Part shown: one piece after another, positions 1 through 6,390 of the stretch | How positions within the stretch are numbered: the stretch's first letter is position 1 | Layout of the letters: the number at the start of each line of letters is the position of its first letter | Source of the DNA: Bacteroidetes bacterium UBA6661 | GTDB taxonomy: Bacteria; Bacteroidota; Bacteroidia; AKYH767-A; OLB10 | Reading direction: 5' to 3' | Length of the DNA: 6,390 nt | NCBI GenBank assembly: GCA_002455375.1 | Contig: DKKR01000010.1 | Coordinates: 110,105-116,494, forward strand | Notes under the pieces: generated by a model | Databases searched by the model: none | What the model was told of the DNA's origin: nothing | Seen by the model: the letters and a program-made list of their open reading frames with translations, nothing else | Position numbers and translations under genes: made by a program

Positions 1-1
1 C

Positions 2-91
2 AATAGCGAAACCAATTTAGGTTATTTTCGTATAGTTTTTATTAAACCACCAATGACAAAGGAAGATGGCATCGCAATTTATCCCGGTTGA
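2..91 (+). CDS. Possible C-terminal tail of an upstream gene (start outside window)
   Basis: This is the only frame on either strand that stays open through the first 65 bases. It gives 29 residues ending in a TGA at 89-91, so it would overlap the following synthetase gene by 26 bases in another frame. The segment contains GYFRIVFIKPPMTKED. This loosely resembles the C-terminal 'FRxV' strand region of fold-type I PLP enzymes, such as group II amino acid decarboxylases or class I aminotransferases, but it is too short to assign. An open stretch of 29 codons can easily occur by chance, and the last residues do not look like the helix that normally ends those families. The upstream gene may instead end before the window, or at the TAG at 4-6 in another frame. 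Confidence 0.25.
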   Translation, partial: NSETNLGYFRIVFIKPPMTKEDGIAIYPG

Positions 92-3000
92 TTTTAACCC
101 TTTTGAAGAAGTTATTCCGGACAATATTTTTACCACATCAGAAGAGCAACGTGAAATCTGGACATCCGTACAAATAGGAGGTGATTCAGCATCATTAGCC
201 TATAATGAAAGTGTTACACTTTATTTGAAAGGCTTGTGTAATCATCAGCAACTTTCAGAAGCCTGTAAAAGTGTTGTTGAAAGACATCAGGCACTGCGTT
301 CCACTTTCAGCTCATCAGGCGAAACATTTCAGGTGCATGAACATGTAAATATTGAAATTCCATTTGTTGATTTAACTGACCTGAGTCCGACAGATAAAGA
401 TGCACGCATACTTCATTTTTCGCAGCGTGAAGTATCCATTCCATTCGACCTGATGAATGGTCCTGTCATCCGGTTTGCGATTTTTAAAATCTCAAACGCT
501 GATACAGCATTAGTCATCACTGCACATCACATTGTTTGTGATGGATGGAGCATTGGTATCATCATGCAGGACATCAGTAAATTTTATTCTGCCTTTGTAA
601 ATAATACACAACCTGACCTTGAGCCTGTTGTGCCGTTCAGCAATTATGTTAAGCGACAGGAAGAGAGAAAACTGAACGGAGAGTATAAACGTACAGAAGA
701 TTATTGGCTCAATTTATATGCTAAGGATGTACCTACAGTCGATCTTCCGGTTAACAAAGCCCGCCCGACTGCACGTACCTTCAATGCAAAGCGATTTGAT
801 ATAACCATTGATGCCGGCTTAGTAAGTGATTTAAGAAAACTTGGTGCAAAAAATGGAAGCAGTTATGTCAATACCTTGTTTGCTGCATTTGAAGTTTTTC
901 TTTTTCGTTTAACTTCCAATCCTTCATTGATATTGGGACTACCTGCTGCCGGACAATCGGCTTCGGGAATGTATGCCATGGTTGGTCATTGTGTTAATCT
1001 GTTACCAATAAAAAGTTTTGTTGATGAGAATATCAACTTCGGTGAATATCTGAAAACCAGAAAACCTTTAATGTTTGATGCATTCGACAATCAGGAATTT
1101 ACGATGGGAAGCTTGCTCGGAAAACTGCCACTGCAGCGCGACCCTTCAAGAATTCCATTAGTACCTGCTGTGTTTAATGTTGATCTTGGCATGACGCAAG
1201 GTGTTTCGTTTCATGGTTTGAACTATGAATATACCTCTAATGCCAGAAAGTTTGAGAACTTCGAATTGTTTGTGAATGCAACCGGTATGGGCGATAAGCT
1301 CATTATTGAATGTACTTACAATACCGACCTTTTTGAAGATGAGATGATGCAATTGAGAATGCAGGAGTTTGTTGTGCTTCTTAATGGATTGGTTGAATAT
1401 GCAGATAGTCCGATAAAAAATTTGCCATTACTGACAGACGATGAGAAAAGAAAATTGTTTATCAAATGGCCTGTTGTAAAAGAGAATAATCTTAGGAGTG
1501 AATGTATTCATACTTTGATTGAAAAGCAAGCATCTGCACATCCTGATGCAAATGCAATTTGGTTTAATGAACAAACAGTAACTTACGCTCAACTTAACCA
1601 ACGAGCCAATCAGTTAGCACATTATCTAATAAAGGCAGGTGTTAAACAGGAAACATTAGTTGGAATTTGTCACGACAGAACAGACGATTTAATTGTCGCT
1701 ATGCTTGCAGTATTAAAAGCAGGTGGTGCCTACGTGCCTTTAGATCCAAATTATCCTTCCGATAGAATTGCTTATATCATGAGCGATGCAAAAGCGCCAC
1801 TCTTGATTACCTCTTCAAAATACGCAAAACAGTTAGGCGAAACAGGAACAAGATTGATTTGCTTAGATAAAGAAGTAACTGAAATTTCTATTGAGAAAAC
1901 GGCAAAGCCTGATGTTAAAATTTCGTGTGATCAGTTAGCATATATTATTTACACATCTGGTTCAACAGGAAAACCTAAAGGAGTAGCTATCGAACACCTA
2001 AATGCTGTTGCCTTAATTGATTGGGCACAGACAGTTTATTCTTCAGAGGAACTTGCAGGTGTTTTAGCTTCTACATCAATCTGTTTTGACTTATCAATTT
2101 TCGAAATATTTTTTACATTAAGCAGCGGTGGACGCATTGTTTTAGTAAAGGACGCCATGGCTTTAAATGCCTTATCTGAAAAGGCAGGTGTAACATTGGT
2201 TAATACAGTTCCTTCTGCAATTGCAGAACTTCTTAAACTTAAAGGCGGAGTTCCATCAAGCGTAAAAACAATAAATCTTGCAGGCGAACCTTTGTCGGTT
2301 GAACTTGTTCAGAAAATTTACTCGCAAACAACAGTGCATAAAGTGTATGATTTGTACGGACCATCAGAAGATACTACCTACAGTACATTTACACTCAGAA
2401 AATCTGATGGCCCATATACAATTGGAAAAGCCATCACCAATTCGCAGGTTTATATTTTAGATAAAAACAGACGACCTGTTCCTATTGGTATTGCCGGTGA
2501 ACTTTATATGGCAGGCGATGGTCTTGCACGTGGTTATCTCTATAAACCTGAAATGACTGAAGAGCGTTTTGTGGATAATCCTTTTGTTCCCGGACAAAGA
2601 ATGTACAGAACCGGTGACCTTGGAAAGTTTATGTCTGATGGAAATATTGAATTTTTAGGACGCATAGATAATCAGGTAAAAATTCGCGGATTCAGAATTG
2701 AGCTTGGTGAAATAGAGTCAATGTTGCGATTGCGAAAGGAGATAAAAGAACTTGTTGTAATGGCACGTGAAGATCAACCCGGAAATAAAATTTTGGTTGC
2801 ATACCTTTCTGCTAATGCTGAAAAAGAGATTGATGTCAATGAACTACGACAGCATCTGCGAACAGAGCTTCCGGAATACATGATACCCTCAGTATTTATG
2901 ATTCTTGAAAATATTCCGTTGACACCTAACGGAAAAATTGACAGAAAAGCATTGCCTGTTCCCGAAGTGGAAGTTAAAGTTGAAAGTGCAAATTTTGAAG

Positions 3001-4037
3001 AGCCTCACAACCCTTTAGAAAGTTTGCTTGCAGGTATTTGGAGCGAAGTGCTGGGAATTGATAAAATTGGTATTCATGATAACTTTTTCGAATTGGGAGG
3101 ACATTCGTTGCTTGGAATTAGAATGATGGGAGCCATAGAGCAGAAGACAGGAGTTAAATTAGATTATCCAACATTATTCCGTGCTTCAACCATTTCGCAA
3201 TTAGCCAAGGTGATGAATGCAGAGGAGTTGCATATTGACTGGCCTATAGTGGTTCCCTTACAGCCCAATGGAAAAGAAAGACCATTGTTCTTTGTTCACA
3301 TGCACAACGGAAACATTCAGCGATGGAGAGTACTTTTAAAGCATATAAATAAAGACCAACCTGTTTATGCTATTCAACCACGCGGACTTGATGAAAAATA
3401 CGACTATCATTATTCTGTTGAAACGATGGCATCATTCTATATTGATGAGATCAAAAAAATTCAACCTGTAGGACCTTATCGTCTTGCCGGATTATGTTTT
3501 GGTGGAACTACTGCTTTTGAAATGGCTCGTCAGCTAAAAGCAAAAGGCGAAACAGCTGAACTTGTTTTTATGATTAATAACTATGCACCACCATCCAATC
3601 CAATGCAATATAAAATCCGTGAAACATGGGATGAGTTTAAAGGTATGACTTTGGAAGATAAACTTGAATTTGCACTTGAAAAAACTAAAAATGCCGGAAA
3701 GAAAGTATTAAGCAAGCTGACAAAGGTTTTTGATTCCGGCAATACTGCAACCTCTGAAGTTAAAGTAAATACTAAGCCTGATATTCGTTGGGTAAATTCA
3801 GTAGCCTTACTCAATTATCAGCCTGAAAGCGAATATTCTGAAAAAGTAGTTTTGATTAAAACCGGAGAAGAAATTGCCAGGCATTATGATGAGACATTAG
3901 GTTGGAAACGACTGATAAATGGTGAGATTGAAATGCATCAGATTCCCGGAAGCGATAACGATACCATCATTACCCATAAGGAATATTACACTCAGTTAGC
4001 ACAGTATTTAAATCAGGCTTTAAACCAAATTAAATGA
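66..4037 (+). CDS. Single-module nonribosomal peptide synthetase, C-A-PCP-TE, predicted alanine-activating
   Basis: This cytoplasmic megaenzyme should join one amino acid to a supplied acyl or peptidyl donor and release the product. The C domain (about 22-455) has EEQREIW, RHQALRSTF, an intact HHIVCDG (154-160) and VGHCVNLLP. The A domain (about 480-960) has YTSGSTGKPKG (629-639), FDLS (674-677), YGPSE (764-768), YRTGDL (847-852) and NGKIDRKALP with Lys957. Pocket residues D675, L676, F679, N713, N737, A739, L763, T771, Y772 and K957 suggest alanine. The PCP (about 979-1050) has GGHS with attachment Ser1014. The TE (about 1073-1315) has GLCFGG with Cys1144 as nucleophile. There is no epimerase, methyltransferase or reductase domain. 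ATG66 is the first start after the in-frame TGA at 54-56; purine-rich AAAGGAAG abuts it, too close for a normal Shine-Dalgarno site. The stop overlaps the transferase start. The family call is near certain; the substrate is inference. Confidence 0.97.
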   Translation: MASQFIPVDFNPFEEVIPDNIFTTSEEQREIWTSVQIGGDSASLAYNESVTLYLKGLCNHQQLSEACKSVVERHQALRSTFSSSGETFQVHEHVNIEIPFVDLTDLSPTDKDARILHFSQREVSIPFDLMNGPVIRFAIFKISNADTALVITAHHIVCDGWSIGIIMQDISKFYSAFVNNTQPDLEPVVPFSNYVKRQEERKLNGEYKRTEDYWLNLYAKDVPTVDLPVNKARPTARTFNAKRFDITIDAGLVSDLRKLGAKNGSSYVNTLFAAFEVFLFRLTSNPSLILGLPAAGQSASGMYAMVGHCVNLLPIKSFVDENINFGEYLKTRKPLMFDAFDNQEFTMGSLLGKLPLQRDPSRIPLVPAVFNVDLGMTQGVSFHGLNYEYTSNARKFENFELFVNATGMGDKLIIECTYNTDLFEDEMMQLRMQEFVVLLNGLVEYADSPIKNLPLLTDDEKRKLFIKWPVVKENNLRSECIHTLIEKQASAHPDANAIWFNEQTVTYAQLNQRANQLAHYLIKAGVKQETLVGICHDRTDDLIVAMLAVLKAGGAYVPLDPNYPSDRIAYIMSDAKAPLLITSSKYAKQLGETGTRLICLDKEVTEISIEKTAKPDVKISCDQLAYIIYTSGSTGKPKGVAIEHLNAVALIDWAQTVYSSEELAGVLASTSICFDLSIFEIFFTLSSGGRIVLVKDAMALNALSEKAGVTLVNTVPSAIAELLKLKGGVPSSVKTINLAGEPLSVELVQKIYSQTTVHKVYDLYGPSEDTTYSTFTLRKSDGPYTIGKAITNSQVYILDKNRRPVPIGIAGELYMAGDGLARGYLYKPEMTEERFVDNPFVPGQRMYRTGDLGKFMSDGNIEFLGRIDNQVKIRGFRIELGEIESMLRLRKEIKELVVMAREDQPGNKILVAYLSANAEKEIDVNELRQHLRTELPEYMIPSVFMILENIPLTPNGKIDRKALPVPEVEVKVESANFEEPHNPLESLLAGIWSEVLGIDKIGIHDNFFELGGHSLLGIRMMGAIEQKTGVKLDYPTLFRASTISQLAKVMNAEELHIDWPIVVPLQPNGKERPLFFVHMHNGNIQRWRVLLKHINKDQPVYAIQPRGLDEKYDYHYSVETMASFYIDEIKKIQPVGPYRLAGLCFGGTTAFEMARQLKAKGETAELVFMINNYAPPSNPMQYKIRETWDEFKGMTLEDKLEFALEKTKNAGKKVLSKLTKVFDSGNTATSEVKVNTKPDIRWVNSVALLNYQPESEYSEKVVLIKTGEEIARHYDETLGWKRLINGEIEMHQIPGSDNDTIITHKEYYTQLAQYLNQALNQIK

Positions 4038-4756
4038 CAACTGAAATGGATTTACAGATAACTCCGGAAGTAGTTTTTTGTAATGACTTATTAATTCAGG
4101 ATAATGAATGTTTGGTTTTTATATTCTCTTCTGACTCGTTTGCAGCAGTTGAGGATGATTTGAAAAAATTATTAAGCAAAGAAGAAACAGAGCGATTTCA
4201 AAAATTTAATTTTGAAAAGGACAGACAAACCTATTGCATTGCACATGGATTGAAGAGAGTACTACTTGCTACATTACTCAATACAAAGACGCACCTTGAG
4301 ATTGCTGTACGCCCTAGTGGGAAGCCATTTGTTAAGGAGCAAAAAAGCAGTATGGTGTTACATTTTAGTTTGAGTCATTCAGAAAAAATGATAGCTCTGG
4401 CATTTCAGAAAAATAACCCATTGGGTGTAGATATAGAAAAAATTCAATCGGCAGATAAGTACGAAAATGTGATTCAGTATTATTTTACTTCTGATGAACA
4501 AAAGCAAATTGCCCGGTCAGACAGCACAACTTTTTTTAAAATCTGGACACAGAAGGAAGCTATAGGGAAAGCCACAGGTCAGGGGATTGCTAATTTGCCT
4601 GAAATTACCGCTCCGGGTGAATATGATTTAAGTACGGTGTCTTTAGACGGATATGTTTTAAGTACATGTTTTTTCAGAGGTAATGAGATTAGTTTTAAGA
4701 CAATTCATGCGCAAGATGTTTTAAATCAGATTAAAATACTATCTTTGCGCCCGTAA
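4034..4756 (+). CDS. Sfp-type 4'-phosphopantetheinyl transferase
   Basis: The enzyme transfers the phosphopantetheine arm of coenzyme A to a carrier-protein serine, turning apo carriers into holo carriers; the adjacent synthetase PCP (Ser1014) is the obvious substrate. At 240 residues it has the Sfp-type length (two fused half-domains), unlike the roughly 120-residue AcpS type. The family motifs are in order: RPSGKPF (93-99), HFSLSHS (110-116), the Mg-binding GVDIE with Asp133 and Glu135, and WTQKEAIGKATG (171-182) containing the WxxKEAxxK signature with Glu175 and Lys179. All key residues are present, so it should be active. ATG4034 overlaps the synthetase stop as ATGA, which points to one transcript and translational coupling. 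ATG4046 is an alternative start four codons later, but it lacks that overlap. No Shine-Dalgarno site is visible. It could also modify other carriers in the cell, including fatty acid synthase ACP. The 3' end contains the likely promoter of the helicase gene. Confidence 0.96.
   Translation: MTTEMDLQITPEVVFCNDLLIQDNECLVFIFSSDSFAAVEDDLKKLLSKEETERFQKFNFEKDRQTYCIAHGLKRVLLATLLNTKTHLEIAVRPSGKPFVKEQKSSMVLHFSLSHSEKMIALAFQKNNPLGVDIEKIQSADKYENVIQYYFTSDEQKQIARSDSTTFFKIWTQKEAIGKATGQGIANLPEITAPGEYDLSTVSLDGYVLSTCFFRGNEISFKTIHAQDVLNQIKILSLRP
4740..4747 (+). promoter_or_regulatory. Candidate Bacteroidota-type -7 promoter element for the helicase gene
   Basis: TATCTTTG matches the Bacteroidota -7 consensus TAnnTTTG exactly and is followed by a GC-rich GCGCCCG. 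It lies inside the last codons of the transferase gene, 75 bases before the helicase ATG, which would leave a 5' leader of roughly 65-70 bases. The -33 element is weak: the expected zone around 4716-4722 has only ATGTTTT, not a clear TTTG or TTG. The match is by eye, and an 8-base motif with two free positions can occur by chance. Confidence 0.45.
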
Positions 4757-4770
4757 TTAACATTATAATC

Positions 4771-4809
4771 AACCGGATAATTTTTTGAAAAACACTGATA
4801 ATTCCGGTT
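4771..4809 (+). repeat. Inverted repeat (7-bp arms) between the transferase and helicase genes
   Basis: AACCGGA (4771-4777) and TCCGGTT (4803-4809) are perfect complements separated by 25 bases, and could form a stem in RNA from either strand. The loop holds TTTTTTGAAAAA (4781-4792), which could pair on itself as a competing small hairpin. No T-run follows the right arm, so it is not a standard intrinsic terminator on the + strand. If the promoter at 4740 is real, the structure sits in the helicase 5' leader and ends 13 bases before the ATG, where it could affect translation or mRNA stability. It might also mark the 3' end of the synthetase-transferase transcript. Confidence 0.4.
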
Positions 4810-4822
4810 CTTCCATCTTCAA

Positions 4823-6390
4823 ATGAACAAGACTTCTTTCCATGAGCTTTCGTTAAGTCATGAAATGCTCCAGGCTATTGACGAAATGGGCTTCACCGAG
4901 GCTTCGCCTATACAAGCACAAGCTATACCTGTATTAATGCAGGGTCAGGATGTAATTGGGCAGGCACAAACAGGTACCGGAAAAACTGCAGCTTTTGGTA
5001 TTCCTTTGCTCGAAATGCTCGACCCCAAAGTAAAAGCTACTTCTGCATTGGTAATGTGTCCAACCCGTGAATTGGCCGTTCAGGTTGCACAAGAAATTAA
5101 AAAATTAGCCAAGTATAAAAAAGGCGTTGTTGTGCTTGCCGTTTATGGTGGTGAGCAAATTCAAAAGCAGATTAATGCATTAAAACGTCCGGTACATGTC
5201 ATTGTTGGCACACCGGGAAGAATTATGGATCATTTGGACAGAAGAACCATAAACCTGTCTAAAATTCAAATGGTAGTGCTTGATGAGGCAGACGAGATGT
5301 TGAATATGGGTTTCAGAGAAGACATGGAAGCTATTTTGCAACATGCACCTGACGAGAGGCAGACGGTTTTATTTTCGGCAACCATGCCAAAGCCTATTCT
5401 TGAAATCACCAAAAAATTTCAAACCAATCCTAAGTTAGTTAAGGTCACCAAACAAGAGCTTACTGTTTCATCCATAGAACAAATCTATTACGATATTCCA
5501 TCGTCACAAAAAGCTGATGTAATAACACAGTTAGTTGAGTTACACAATTTGAAACTGATGCTTGTTTTCTGTAATACCAAGCGTAAAACGGATGAGGTAA
5601 CCGAGCAGTTTCAGCAATTGGGTTACAAGGCAGAAGCCATTCATGGCGACTTGCGACAAAATCAAAGGAACAATGTGTTGGCACGATTCAAAAAAGGTGA
5701 TGTGAATATGCTCGTTGCAACAGATGTAGCTGCACGAGGAATAGATGTTGAGAATGTTGATGCAGTATTCAATTTCGATCTTCCACTTGATGAAGAAAAT
5801 TATGTGCATCGTATCGGAAGAACAGGCCGTGCGGGGCGTTCGGGCAAAGCTTTCAGTTTTGTTTCCGGAAGAAATGATATGGCTAAAATCCGTGAGATAG
5901 AAGATTATTCGAAAGTGAGAATTGAAAGACATCAACTGCCATCAGGGAAAGAGCGTATTGAGTTGGCAAAAATTAAATTGGCGGCAAGACTGAAAGTGCT
6001 CATTGAGGAAGGCGATATGGAGCAATACGACAATATGTTTGCAACTTTCAAACAGGAAGGTTTAACATTACATCAACTTGCAGCAGCATTACTTAAAATG
6101 CATTTCGCACCAATGTTGCAACAGAGTCAAAGTAAGTCAAGCAGTAAATCTTCGGGTAGAGAAGAACGATTTGGCAGAGAGGAACGCTCAGGCAGAGGTA
6201 AACGCGATGATGGAGGCGGAAGAGGTAAACGGGGTAAGCACAGTGGCGAAGCCGATATGATCCGTTTGTTTTTGAGCGTAGGTAAAAAAGATAAAGTCAG
6301 TAAAGGTGATATAGTAGGTGCTGTATCAGGTTTGAGTAATATGAGCAGCAGCAACATCGGTGTTATTGATATTTACGATAAGTTTTCTTT
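4823..6390 (+). CDS. deaD: DEAD-box ATP-dependent RNA helicase, DeaD/CsdA type (3' end beyond window)
   Basis: An ATP-driven RNA unwinding protein of the family that acts in ribosome assembly, mRNA turnover and cold adaptation. The frame is open from ATG4823 to the window edge, giving 522 codons with no stop. The two RecA-like domains are complete: Q-motif region with Phe24 and Gln31, Walker A AQTGTGKT (48-55), PTRELA (80-85), TPGR (130-133), DEAD-type box DEAD (154-157), SAT (185-187), DVAARGID (301-308) and HRIGRTGRAGRSG (329-341). A basic Arg/Gly/Ser-rich linker (about 433-475) follows, then the start of a DbpA-type RNA-binding domain (RLFLSVGKKD from 481, then IGVIDIYDKFSF at the edge). 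Probably only a short C-terminal part is missing. No Shine-Dalgarno site is seen before the ATG; a pyrimidine-rich stretch lies there instead. It has its own likely promoter and no obvious link to the synthetase, so it probably belongs to the flanking core genome. The symbol is by family, not by proven orthology. Confidence 0.95.
   Translation, partial: MNKTSFHELSLSHEMLQAIDEMGFTEASPIQAQAIPVLMQGQDVIGQAQTGTGKTAAFGIPLLEMLDPKVKATSALVMCPTRELAVQVAQEIKKLAKYKKGVVVLAVYGGEQIQKQINALKRPVHVIVGTPGRIMDHLDRRTINLSKIQMVVLDEADEMLNMGFREDMEAILQHAPDERQTVLFSATMPKPILEITKKFQTNPKLVKVTKQELTVSSIEQIYYDIPSSQKADVITQLVELHNLKLMLVFCNTKRKTDEVTEQFQQLGYKAEAIHGDLRQNQRNNVLARFKKGDVNMLVATDVAARGIDVENVDAVFNFDLPLDEENYVHRIGRTGRAGRSGKAFSFVSGRNDMAKIREIEDYSKVRIERHQLPSGKERIELAKIKLAARLKVLIEEGDMEQYDNMFATFKQEGLTLHQLAAALLKMHFAPMLQQSQSKSSSKSSGREERFGREERSGRGKRDDGGGRGKRGKHSGEADMIRLFLSVGKKDKVSKGDIVGAVSGLSNMSSSNIGVIDIYDKFS

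Noticed and set aside
27..42. Promoter-like TATAGTTTTT just upstream of the synthetase
   Set aside because: It lacks the final G of TAnnTTTG, there is no convincing -33 element in the few bases available, and the synthetase may be co-transcribed with an upstream gene.
1158..1352. 64-codon open frame on the minus strand
   Set aside because: It is antisense to the end of the C domain and shows no family resemblance.
2278..2460. 60-codon plus-strand frame inside the synthetase
   Set aside because: It is an out-of-frame reading of conserved A-domain motifs, including the YGPSE region.
3581..3814. 77-codon open frame on the minus strand
   Set aside because: It is antisense to the TE lid region of the synthetase, with no motif and no supporting start context.
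4781..4792. T6-G-A5 run as an intrinsic terminator for the synthetase-transferase transcript
   Set aside because: The T-run lies inside the loop of the GC-containing inverted repeat and not after its right arm, so the usual stem-then-U-tract order is absent on the + strand.
5540..5935. 131-codon open frame on the minus strand
   Set aside because: It lies wholly opposite the conserved helicase domain 2, and its residues (rich in Ser, Cys, Ile and Phe, with no recognisable motif) look like an antisense reading of helicase codons.
6127..6357. 76-codon minus-strand frame rich in Leu, Pro and Ser
   Set aside because: The low-complexity composition is the mirror of the Arg/Gly/Lys-rich helicase linker, not a real membrane or secreted peptide.

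Overview
The window most likely comes from a member of the Bacteroidota. The DNA is AT-rich, Shine-Dalgarno sites are weak or absent, and a good match to the Bacteroidota -7 promoter element (TAnnTTTG) lies about 75 bases before the third gene. This assignment is inferred from sequence style and not proven. Everything recognisable is on the + strand.

Layout: bases 2-91 carry an open frame that may be the end of an upstream gene, overlapping the start of the next one. Bases 66-4037 encode a complete 1323-residue single-module nonribosomal peptide synthetase (NRPS) with the order condensation (C) - adenylation (A) - carrier (PCP) - thioesterase (TE). Its stop overlaps the start of a Sfp-type 4'-phosphopantetheinyl transferase (4034-4756) as ATGA. 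A short 66-base gap with an inverted repeat follows. A DEAD-box RNA helicase of the DeaD/CsdA type then starts at 4823 and runs off the window end.

How they work together: the transferase would convert the apo carrier domain (Ser1014) to its holo form. The A domain would then load an amino acid, and the specificity-pocket residues read DLFNNALTYK, a pattern I recall for alanine. The C domain would join this residue to an acyl or peptidyl donor supplied from outside the window, and the TE would release the product. The TE is unusual: a Cys replaces the nucleophilic Ser, an Asn stands at the usual Asp position, and the usual GxH histidine is not where expected. The helicase is a housekeeping-type gene with its own likely promoter and probably marks the edge of the biosynthetic locus.

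I see no transposase, tRNA, rRNA, CRISPR array or other mobile element. The most noteworthy content is the compact synthetase-plus-transferase cassette and its odd TE. I cannot show that this is an undescribed system.
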